DNA from: Rhynchopus euleeides
Taxonomy: Eukaryota > Euglenozoa > Diplonemea > Diplonemida > Diplonemidae
DNA: 64,000 nucleotides
Assembly: GCA_963210315.1 (NCBI GenBank)
Contig: OY723250.1
Span: forward strand, 372,001-436,000
Reading direction: 5' to 3'
Part shown: piece by piece, positions 1 through 10,003 of the stretch
How positions within the stretch are numbered: the stretch's first letter is position 1
How the letters are laid out: the number at the start of each line of letters is the position of its first letter
Notes under the pieces: generated by a model
Database searches by the model: none
What the model was told of the DNA's origin: nothing
The model's input: only the letters and a program-made list of their open reading frames with translations
Program-made: the position numbers and the translations under genes

Positions 1-1302
1 GGTTTTTGTTGGGGGTGGATGGAGCCCGTGGGGCGAGACACCTGACAGGATCAAGCAAGCCGAGGGGGTGGGGGGGAGTGGGGGGAAACGCCGACAGCAC
101 AGGAACAAACAGTGCCGTAAGAAACGGTGCTGGTTTTGCCTTTTTTTTTGATATGGGAAGGAATCAAGAGAGAGAGATAAACCATATATACTTTTCCCCG
201 GAGATCACGCACGCACACGAGAGTTCCCCCCCCCCTACGAAGGGACCAGGTGCGGCTCCTGCTTTGAGAGCAGCAGAAACTGGCTTTCTTCAAATGGCAT
301 GTGTTTGTTGGTATAGACGAGCAACCGCCTGACGTGCAAGACAGCTAGGGAGGTGTGGGTATTGCATTTTCCCCCCAGTTCGCATCGCAAACATTCTCCA
401 ACACGGCTCGGCTGATGCCTTGCCAAAAAAAAGGGGGGGGGGGGGCTGTTCTACGGAGGCAACATCTCTCTGGAAGGAGTGGCTACCTTCAACAGCCTTC
501 AGCAGAAACTGCATCATCTGGCTGGGTCTGTTCGTAGTTCAGCCGAGACAGGCAAGTCGCAAAGTGAATAAAGTGCAAATAATACAGCAATCATCCAATC
601 TGCAAGACGAACTCTTGCAAGGTGAGGCACGATCACGATCTCGACGAGCGTTGAAAATATTTCTGGTCTGTGGGGGAGCGGGTCGAAAGAGGGTAAAAAA
701 ACTAAACTAAACTGCTGCTGTGCACACTTGACAAGAGCGACAGTCAGTGGTCTTGGATGCGACTCCCTTAGATTTCACTGTTTCAAAAAAATCAAAAAAA
801 CCTTGTTGCTCGTGAGAGAGAGAGAGAGAGAGATAGTTTTTTTTTTTTTTTTTTTTTAGGAGAGGGGGCCCGGTGCCTGCGCGCGTCCTGTCGTACTGTG
901 GCTGCTTGGTGGGGCTAGCGCAGCAGGTTCTACTTTTGCTTCTACGGGCTCTTAGCACTGTAACATGAACTACACGAACAACAAAGCTCTAGGGCAAACA
1001 AACCGCGCACTGGCCGGGGTTGAGCTGCGTGGGGCTCCGTGCTGGCGGCATGAACAAGGGGCTGTAGGTAAGTCTACCATTCACAAGGGGCAGCCCGCTG
1101 GTGAGGGGAAAAGGGGGCGAGGTAAAGGGGGGGGGGGCAGGGGGGGAGAGGCGAAAGCGACTGACAGCGAGGGCGTGGACCGACTCCGCTGGCGCATTCA
1201 CCGGAAGAAAGGGGAAGGGGGCACGGGGGTGGGGAACGGGAGGGGGGGGGGGGGAGGGGCGAAAGGAAAGAGGGGGGTAGGGGGGGGGGGGGGGGGGGGG
1301 GA
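1..1302. other. Gene-less flank with G-runs and a GA microsatellite
   Basis: No reading frame here looks protein-like. The stretch holds long G-runs (about 430-442, 1243-1258 and 1279-1301), a (GA)n tract at 811-833 and a T-run at 837-857. The G-run next to 1302 abuts the 3' end of the minus-strand LINE remnant, where it reads as poly-C on the element strand. No RNA gene or promoter was recognised. Confidence 0.5.
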
Positions 1303-4300
1303 GCCGACCTACGGCTATCTCGCTCCCCTGGCGGCCCTACTCCCCTGGCTCTGGGACCCCTGGGAACTCCGCTGCGAAGACCCCCGCGCCCCTGGCCGGC
1401 TCGCCCGCGCCCGCTTGCCTGCCCGCGCCCTCAGACGACAACAGACCACGTTGTACGCCTCCGCCTGTGAGGCCTTGTCATCCCCCAACTCGGCCCACCA
1501 AGCCTGAATGGCCCGGAGCGCCGCCTCCTGCTCCTCCTGCGGTCGGTGCACGTCGGGGCAGAACTGCTCCTCCCACTCCCCCACCGTCGTGGCCCCGTCG
1601 TCCTCATCCATCTCCTGACCACGCTGCGGCGATGCCGACTCCCGCTTCCGCTTCGGCTGCGACGACATCGAGGTGGCTGGTGCTTGCGCAGGGTTGGAGC
1701 CTTCCTCGGTGGCGGTCGGGTCGGAGCGGCCGGTGGCCGGGGCGCCGGTGGGTGCAGGAGGGGGATCACCTTCTCGTCGAGGGGGATCACCCTGGTCCTG
1801 TGGCTGCGGGACCCTCGCAGGCGGCTCCTCCGCGTCCCGAGGCCCCAGATCCATACAGGTCTCCCCCTGCTCCACGCATTCCCCACACGCCCTGCAATCG
1901 CAACCGAAACAACGCCAGTGTTCGACTGCGGTATCCACCGCCTCTGCACAGCGGGCACAGTAAAAACGGCGGCGCGACGGCTGGGACGGCACCTGGCACA
2001 TGGGGAGGCCCTGCTCCCCCCCTGGACAGCCAGTCCGCCCCAACACCGGCGAGGGGGCGAGGGCAGACACTGCCTCCGCCAGAGGTGGGGGCACCAAAAG
2101 GGGGGTGTAGTGCTTTCCCTGATGCTTGACTCCAAGCACTCCGACGAAAGGCTTCACCCGGGGGCGGTGGACCGTGGGGGGCGCTTGATCAGATAGGACC
2201 ACCACAGCCCACCCCGACCCCAGCGCAAGTCCATGTACTGCTACCTGGTCCGCCCAAGAAGCCTCGTCCCGGCTACCCTCGACTCGCATGGCCGCAGCCC
2301 AGGACTCGCTGTTCGGCTCGGCCCGAGCACAAAGGCCTGGGTCACGTAGCACCGCCTGGACGGCTAGCCTCCGCATGCCCGCCGCCGAGCCTCCCATAAT
2401 GAAAGCCGCCGCATCGAAGAAGCAGTCGCCTGGTGTGAAACGGAACCCCGTGCACTCCTGCATCCCCAAAGACCGTTGCAGCCTGGACAGACCGTCCCCT
2501 CCCCCTGGGGCCCGGCCCTCCAGCAAAGCCTTTGTCAGTGCGGTGCTCGCCGGCGGCGGAGGAGGGGGCTCCGCTTGCCCCGGCGGATGAGGGGCCACCC
2601 CTTGGTCCTCGCGTGGCAGAGGTAGTGGCGTGCAGACGCACCTGGTGTCGTCTTCGCCCAGCTCACAGCAGGTCGGGCACACCATCCTCGAGCAGTGACC
2701 ACACTCCCCATGGCGCACGGCCGTGGTGAAGAGCGACGCACAGAACTGACAGCAACCCGGTGACCCCGACACATCCACGCGCCCCGGGATAACCGGGCCC
2801 TGCGGCACCTCGACCTCCACACACTTCGTGTATGTGACCTGTTCCACCACCTGGTCCGGCACCGTGACCGGCTTGAACCCCCCGTCCACGCCGCCCACAA
2901 AAAGCGCTTGGCATGGTTCACCTGGGGCCACGAGAAGAGGGGGGAGGTTGTCTCTAAAAACCACAGCGTGGACGTCGAGGGCCACCGCCACCCCACGGAG
3001 GGCCACCTGGTCCACGTCTTCGCCACCCCCGGAAGCCAGCATACGCCCCGCCCACTCGTCGGGGTCTGAGAGGAGCAGACGGAGTGTGGGCGCTCGACGG
3101 ACGCACACCACCGCCAGGCGCAGAAGCTTGTCAGCGTCGATGTCAAACCCCAGGTCACACGCCGCGGCCGTCACCGCCACCACCCACGTTGCTGGGGCCC
3201 CCTCCGCCACTGACCCACCCAAGGCGGCGACCTGTTCTGGCATCGTAAGAGCATTACCAAGCCCCTCTGCCAGGTCCTCAATAGCCACTCGCGCCCCTCC
3301 TCGCTTGTCTCTCCACTTTTCGATGACGACAGAGGGGGACGGAGATGTCGGTGCTGCCTCTGCCCGAGGGACCGGGTCCGCCTGGGGCACAGGGCGCTCC
3401 TCATCAGGGTCAATGAACACCTCCCCCTCCCCACGCGAGTCAACCGAGAACCGCATGAAGTGGTCCGGGTTCAGGGGGGCCGCGGCCTCTGTAGCCAACG
3501 CCGTCCGGCTCACTGCTGCTGGCGATATGGGGCCGCATTCAAGGAGTGTTCGACCCAGGATGTGGCTGTACGCGCTACTCACTCTGGTGGCGTGGCTCTG
3601 GGTGACCAGAACCCTGCTTCGCCCCGTCCGTTCCGCTGCTAGGCGGCCCAGCTTGCCGAAAACCTGGTGCGCCGACGGCCCCAGACCCCCGAAAGCCTCC
3701 ATCGCAAAGGCCGCGAAAATCTGGCCAGATCTCCTGCAGGGATCACGATACCTCCTGTTCTTCTCTGCCTCCCCCGCTGCCGCCGCCGCTCCAGTAAACC
3801 TCGCAGCAGCTTGGACCACGGAAGCCGCGAGGGGATTGCGGATCGTCACGTCGATGACCCGCGGCCACACCCGGCGAGTGACAATGTCCCCGGGGCGCTC
3901 CTGGGAGTCCGGAAGGATGTGGAGCGTCTCCATCTCGGGGCTCGTACCCGCTTCCACCGCGAGTCTGTACAGGCTGTCCCGCACGACATCGTGACGCCGA
4001 GTGGGCCCACCCCCCACCCTACAGTTCAGCGCGTGGGTGCCGTGCGTGTCCATCTCTTGCCCACACCTGCCGCACTTGGCGTCTGGCTCGAAGAGGGAGA
4101 TGCCCAGCCTGTGCCGCGTCACCACAACCATTTCCTCTCCCCCGACACGCGTCTCTTCCGTCAGCTTGCCCGCATACGTGGCCCCTGCATGTGGGAGTGA
4201 CAGGGACCGGTACCTGGCTCTGTCACTGGCGTCTGCCCGCTCGTGCAAGTCTCGGTGGTGAACGTCGATGATGGCCAGGGAGAGGTCCTTCTGTTTCACC

Positions 4301-4600
4301 ATCTCCGTGGGGCGGGACTCCGAATCCACAGCATCCCCCTCGCTCACGTCGTTGTTGTAGGCCGAGCTCAGGGTGTGCCACGCCGCCGTATCCCAGGTGA
4401 ACTCCTTGTCCAACTCCCGACATAACAGATACCCGTTCTGCATGGAAGCCATCGCTGCGGCGTGCCAGTGCTCCGTAGAACGGCGTATACCGAGCCCACC
4501 CACCCGGACCGGCAGCGTCGCCTGTCGCATGGCGTCGTCCGGGAGAGTGTCGTCCGCCAGGCAGAGGATACGAGAGAGATAGAGAGAGACAGAGAACATG
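1303..4600 (-). mobile_element. LINE family B, 5'-truncated copy with restriction-like endonuclease
   Basis: This is the C-terminal part of a non-LTR retrotransposon on the minus strand. It begins inside the segment just after the RT domain (LPVRVGGLGIR, typical of the RT/thumb end) and runs through a restriction-like endonuclease to a long accessory C-terminus. The upstream limit lies near a CT/GA-rich stretch at 4560-4600; beyond it the reading frame continues only by chance. The 3' limit is the C-run (G-run on the plus strand) at 1279-1301. No target-site duplication was resolved. It is unrelated to the other LINE copies here, which use an APE-type endonuclease. Confidence 0.75.
1315..4590 (-). 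pseudogene. LINE B ORF fragment: RLE, degenerate OTU, Cys-rich, OTU, Cys-rich
   Basis: About 1,090 residues remain open. In order from the 5' end: a post-RT segment with LPVRVGGLGIR (about 4,510); a zinc-knuckle plus restriction-like endonuclease with C-x2-C near 4,070, the HALNC motif, RRHD, then RPGDI (about 3,890) and IDVTI (about 3,850), the PD-(D/E)xK-type core of RLE LINEs; a domain shaped like an OTU protease but with its Cys position lost (about 2,880-3,260); a Cys-rich module (2,640-2,760); a second OTU-like domain with GDCFFDAAAF (Cys near 2,425) and a closing KHYTPLL (about 2,110); another Cys-rich module (1,840-1,960); and a Ser/Gln/Arg-rich tail. The RT core is missing, so the copy is dead for autonomous movement. 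The RLE call is firm on motif pattern. The OTU calls are by motif only. Confidence 0.7.
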
Positions 4601-7600
4601 GCGTGCAGTGGCAGTTGCTTCTTGCTGCTGATATGATTTACTTTTTCCAACGACCAAAGGCTGGCGAATAACATTGGCCATCCTTGGTGTGCATATTTGT
4701 GTCTTTTTTGAATTCTTGTGTTGAAGTAGTGCAACCGCAAGCTACAGGGAAACAATCTTCGCATTTTTTTGAACAATTTTGAACAATTGTCCTACGCGGG
4801 TTCTTCTGGTCGCACATCGGCATTGCCTAAGACCACCTCTCCCTCACAGCCCTCCACATGGAGGGGTGCGGTGGTGTTATGGGTCATTGTGTTGTGTCAG
4901 CTGTTCTTCCCTGTTGGTGGAGAATGGGAGACCCTTTTAACCCCCGAGCTTTTGTGTTGCGATTTTTTTTGGCTGTGTTCTTCCAATGAAGGCAGTTCTT
5001 TTTCATATTCTCTTTTTTTGTTCCTCCACGGCTCAGCCGGTTAACTCCATTTGGGGGAGCTGAAGCGAAAAAAAATATAGACAATGAGGATGAATTGGTT
5101 GGGCTGAACCGAGGAAGTACAAGAAAACAAATACCACATTGAGGTGTGTCCAGGGTAAGTGCTGATTTTCCAACATCCGCTACGTTCTCGCGGCCATTGC
5201 TGATTCTCGACAACATGTCGCCACATGCCAAACACATGGTCAGTCCCACAGCGCGCTGCCCGCGCAATCTTGACAGCGAGGAAAGTTGTCTGCCTTCCAA
5301 GAACAGTGCTTGGAAGAGTATTACATTGCCAGTTAAGAATGTGGCTTGTCTGTCAAGTCCTGTGATCTAGCCATCAGCACACGAGGCAGCTTTCTGAGCA
5401 CGGCCACCTTACGGAATGCTGTTGTGAATATTTTCTGGAAGATTCGTTGCTGGTGTTCTCCAACGAAGTTCTCAAGAAATTTAAAAAATAAACGTAGGGC
5501 ACCCACCAAAGCCACGAAAGGTCGAGGCAGTGAGACCCTCTAAGAATCTCAAAATAGGGGGATCGTCAACCGCCTGGTTTTTCTCCCCCTGGCACGTTGC
5601 TCAAGCTGTGCCGCCGAACTCATTTTTCTTGGGGGCGGGTTGAGGGAAAAGGAAGGATGGCGAACAGTCATACCAAACGTGAGGCAAATGTTAGTTCCGA
5701 TGTGCACTCATTGCCACCACACGCGTGCATTACTGTTGGAGCAGTGTAGACACACACCGAGCGCCTCGCTCTTGATGTGATCGCCACTTGACACCCACAC
5801 TCGTCCCGGTTTCCCAGTTCCTCTTCAGTTTGCTTTTTTTGGGCAAACAACTCACCACGCACATGAAGTGTTCATTTCTGTGGTGCGTCCATCATCGATG
5901 CAACAGACGACCATAGAAAGTGGGGAAAATAAATGCAAAGAAGAAGAAGAGCAACACCACATCGACAAGAGATTGTTCCAAACAGGGGGGTATCAAATAG
6001 ACTGGGGGAGGGGGTTTTTGAAAAAGCGCCAAAAAACACCATCTGTCGGGTGGGTAGGTGGGTGGGGGTAGTGTGCGGATGTGCATGTGCCGTGCACATT
6101 CAATGATTGAACCTTTTTTTTTGACAATCACCCCAACATGTTTGGCTCGCCCGTGGCACAAAAACAAATGTCTGATCCGGCGGACCCCACACCCTGCACA
6201 TCGCAAAAGAGGAACAGAGGACTGGGCACACGTCGGCTGCACGCACGACAGGTACCCAGCTTTACCGTCTAGTTGCTTCTTCTCCTCACCGGGTGATGGC
6301 ACTCGCGACCAAGACAGATGCCTTCAATCTTGGGGGGGGGGGGGGGGAACGAGCTTGGGAATATCTCGCTCTCGCGATGCATTCTGCACACAGAGCAAAT
6401 AGCGAGGAGGGGAAGGTTCCATTGGCTGCTTCAGGTCAGGAATCCCGCTTTTGTGAAATGCTGGCGCAGTCTTTGGCACAGACCAAACGCCACACCCGCC
6501 ACGCCCTGAACTGTAGATGACATCTGACCCCTACCGCTGCTGCAGCTGGCAGATAATAACGTTTTCTTTTTTGCATTGCCGACACTCCAAATCATGAACA
6601 AACAGCACCCATACCATGGCGTTCGGCATTGCGTTGGGCGTTGGGTTGGGGCTGGGGGGGCTTGAGGGGGAGGGGGGGGGGTGGGAGGGCAAATGCGGAA
6701 GTAGCAAGGGGGACCCAACAACTTGAAAGGCAAAGAAAGGGTGCGGGAAGGGGGGGGGGGGCAGGGGAAGACAATGTACGCACACGAAGAAGAAACGGAG
6801 ATAAAACAACAGATCGGGGGTGGGGTGGCGGCGGCGGTGGTGGTGGACCGACCAACACCGGCCGTTGCTTTGGCAATCAGCGGCCAGAGACTGGCAGGTG
6901 AGGGCGACAGATCAGTGCATACGCCATCATGGCGTATCCGCTGTGTTCGTGCAGCTCCAGCCCAACACCAAGGGCTGGAGACTGGGGATTTTCCAGTTTT
7001 GGAGTCATTAGTTGAAAACGGCAACCACCTGCCTGGCAGACAAGACAGACAGGCAAATGACACACACAAAGGTATACTTTATTTTTTTTGTCTTTTTTTT
7101 GATTTTGTGCCAACGCGCCGTGGCATGACCCACACAAGCACACACGCGCCATGTGAGTTGCCTTTTTTTTGATTTTGTGAAAAAGGCGCATTTTTTTTCT
7201 CTGGTTGAATTTACACCCTCTTGGTTTTCTCTCCTTGCTCTAGCTGATACCCTGGTTCTGTTTCGCGCACGCGCCCACCAGTGCTCGTATACCTACGTCT
7301 TGCCAACAGTCTTATACCGTGACGTGATATAGGTGACAGCAACACAGAGAATAGGGGAACGCCTGCCAACAAGCCAGACTTGTCAGCCCCATGACTCACC
7401 CGACGGGCCGCGCTGTGCGAATTTGACCACGCGTCACCCACACCCTCCCTTCTTCGCAACCCTGCTCTTGAGAGGGGTCTCATTCATCGCGCTGTGGCAG
7501 AGCTAAACGGAAGGATCATTTGACACCCAAATCGGGGATGTTTTTGTTGATTTCACGATACTTTTTTTTTCACTTTGTTGTTTTTTCAGCACAGCTCCAA

Positions 7601-8404
7601 AAATAAAGAAAGAAAAATACCCCACCCCCCAAAGAAATGGGAGGTGGGAAATCGGGGAATGGGGGAAGGGGGGGACGGGAGCGGGGCGGGGATAGGGGTG
7701 AGCTTCACCGTTGAATAGGTTGGCAGCAATATGTTCTTTTGTGTGTTCTACCTTCATTCGGGCGAGCCTCGGCCCGCTCGAACTCCTCCTCTCCTGTTGA
7801 GGGAGAGGGGGGAGGGTTCGATAGAGAGCGCCGTCTCTCAGCACCCTAGTTTGTTGGTGGTTTTGATTTCTTGGCGACGTGTCGGAGTAGGGTCACGAGT
7901 CACGACCCACACCACGTGGCTAAATATATCAGTATAATATTGGTGCGCTGCATCTCGTGCAACGCATGGCATGCCCTTTTAGAGGCAGAAAAAAAAATCA
8001 AACAAAATAACAACAAAACAATAAAAAAAAACATGAAAGCAACACGGATCGAACACGCCACAGCAAAAGCTCTCGCCAAGCGAGACACAAAGACACTGGC
8101 CGTTCATTCCCCTTGATTTGATTGGCAGAATTCTACACCTGTGTTCCCCTGACTATTTTTGGCGTCGACGACCAACCAACTGATGCAAAGGGCGACGAAC
8201 TGCATTTTTTGGGGTCGTTCGATCGAGAAGGCACCGATGAGGATTGTTTTTTTTGAATATACTGTAATGAAGTTGCTGGATTTTCCGCCTGTTCGCATCC
8301 GCTTTTTTTTGGCAATGTATTTTTTTGTTTGATTTGGCACTTGCTCACCATGGTTTGGAGAGGACGGGTCTGAGGGTGTGAGAGGCAGGGGACGTGTGTG
8401 CGGG
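4601..8404. other. Gene-poor AT/GC-mixed stretch
   Basis: About 3.8 kb in which no reading frame resembles a known protein and no spliced gene could be assembled. It contains G-runs (about 6331-6347, 6655-6682 and 6750-6762), a CGG/TGG run near 6826-6845, T-runs (7089-7099, 7166-7174) and A-rich DNA at 7988-8030. Nothing else is supported. Confidence 0.4.
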
Positions 8405-8412
8405 GTGATATT

Positions 8413-9621
8413 CAGGCCTGGGCGGGGAACGAGCCCTTTTTCCAGGTTTTTTGGTTCGGGGAACCAGGTTTTTTCTAAGAATTTTTACAAGGGATTTTTT
8501 GCTCGCCCCCCCACAGTTTCCAGGCGCGTGCCCGTCAGGCGGGACTTTTTCTCTGATTTCTCTCCGCGTCATCATGTGACAGCTCTCGAGTGATGCCCAG
8601 AGATGCTTGCGGCAGAGAGTGCCCCTCATGCGCGTTACAGCTGAAAATGAATGAGGATCACCTGGCGCTCGTTCTCATCGGGGGTTGTGCTCCGCAGGGA
8701 CTCAATACACCTTGGCACTCGCGCAGGGCTGGACATGCCAGCAGCTGGAGGACAGTTACAAAGCTGCCACTCCCCGACGCCACCCACCTGCTGGCCCCTT
8801 CAGGTCTGAAAGCCCAAAAGCTCCCGGGGATTTTTGCAGTGGTGCGCACCATATTCAGCGCAGTAGGGTGATCTCTCCGATTTTCCAAAACTGCTGGTTT
8901 ACTGGTTTGGGGAACGGTCGCCGGCAGACCGTTGAAATGCCCGTGTTAGCAAGGCACACTCACGTTTCAGGTAGCGTGTCGCGTGTCACGCATGTCGCGA
9001 ACGCGGCAAGTGTACCTCCCAGGTGGGGAAGCCCGACCTCCTGTCCGATGTCAGTCAGGCTTCGAAGAAGCGCTTCATGGATGCGGCGCTGACCTCCTAC
9101 GCTGCACTGTACCCGGGGAAGTGAGATAGATGGACGGGCACACGCTACATCGGGGGTCTGGGGGGCGGTGCCCCCCAGCCGCCGGAGGCCACGGTAGCGA
9201 ACATCTGTTCGTGTGGGCGTACAGATTCTGTGCGAGTTGGCTGCGTCCTCAGAGGCGACTGGAGTGGTTGGACCCCGACTTGATGGGATTCGAAGGACTT
9301 GAGTACGAGACGTACACCACAGGGGGGTCTGGGGGGCGTGAGCCCCCCAGCCGCCGGAGGCCACGGTAGTGAACGTCTGGCTCTCCAGTTGGCCAGCAAG
9401 GCGAACGGTACGTGGGACAGACTTCCCTTCCATCCTTGTGCGCGCCCTGTCGACTGGGGAAAACTTAGAAAAAGTTTTTTCCTCTGCGAAACAACCTTAG
9501 AAAAAAATTCCCCTAACAAAATTCTTAGAAAAAAACTTTTTTTCCCCTTACAAAAATTCTTAGAAAAAAAGTTCAGAATCCTGAAAGTGGGGAACAAGCC
9601 CCCCAGTTAGGAACAGCCCTG
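8413..9621 (+). mobile_element. Non-autonomous hAT-like DNA transposon, copy A
   Basis: The boundaries are defined by comparison with the inverted copy at 41942-44364. The left end reads CAGGCCTGGGCGGGGAAC and the right end, reverse-complemented, CAGGGCTGTTCC. Both ends continue into a subterminal TTTTTTCTAAGAATTTTT motif in opposite orientation. The 8-bp sequence GTGATATT flanks both sides (8405-8412 and 9622-9629), a perfect target-site duplication. CAGG-type termini plus an 8-bp duplication are the hallmark of the hAT superfamily. No transposase frame is present, so the copy would depend on an enzyme in trans. Two copies of a 60-bp GC-rich hairpin module lie inside (9152-9209, 9323-9379). 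Confidence 0.85.
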
Positions 9622-9629
9622 GTGATATT

Positions 9630-9963
9630 GCCCCATATTTTTTTTCCATATTTTCGTGTTCTGTTTTTGTTAGTTATTTTCCAGTAGCAATTGCATTTTT
9701 TTTCTCTGAATTTGAAATTCGGTTGGTTCACAGATATATTTCGTTCTGGTGTGCATATTCTGCTTGTGCCCCGCCCACCAGACCTCAGCGAGTGGCGACC
9801 CGCTGTGTGTGGGGCACTGGCAGCTTCACCCATTTTCCCTATTCTGAGGCGACGAACATACAAAAGAGAGGGGGTTCAAATTTTGTAGTAGATTTTTGGC
9901 TTTTTGTTTTGGCACCACACGTTTGTCCAAGAGATACATTTGTGTTGTCACACGCCACATGCA
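9630..9963. other. Spacer between hAT-like copy and LINE A1
   Basis: Short unique-looking stretch. Nothing gene-like was seen. It ends in the CA-rich tract at the LINE insertion site. Confidence 0.4.
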
Positions 9964-10003
9964 CGCACACACACACAGGAGGAGAGAGGGATACACGGGC
10001 AGG

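Noticed and set aside
8030..8105. Possible tRNA on the minus strand (a TTCGATC T-loop-like sequence)
   Set aside because: The flanking stem does not pair and no D-arm, anticodon arm or acceptor stem can be built.
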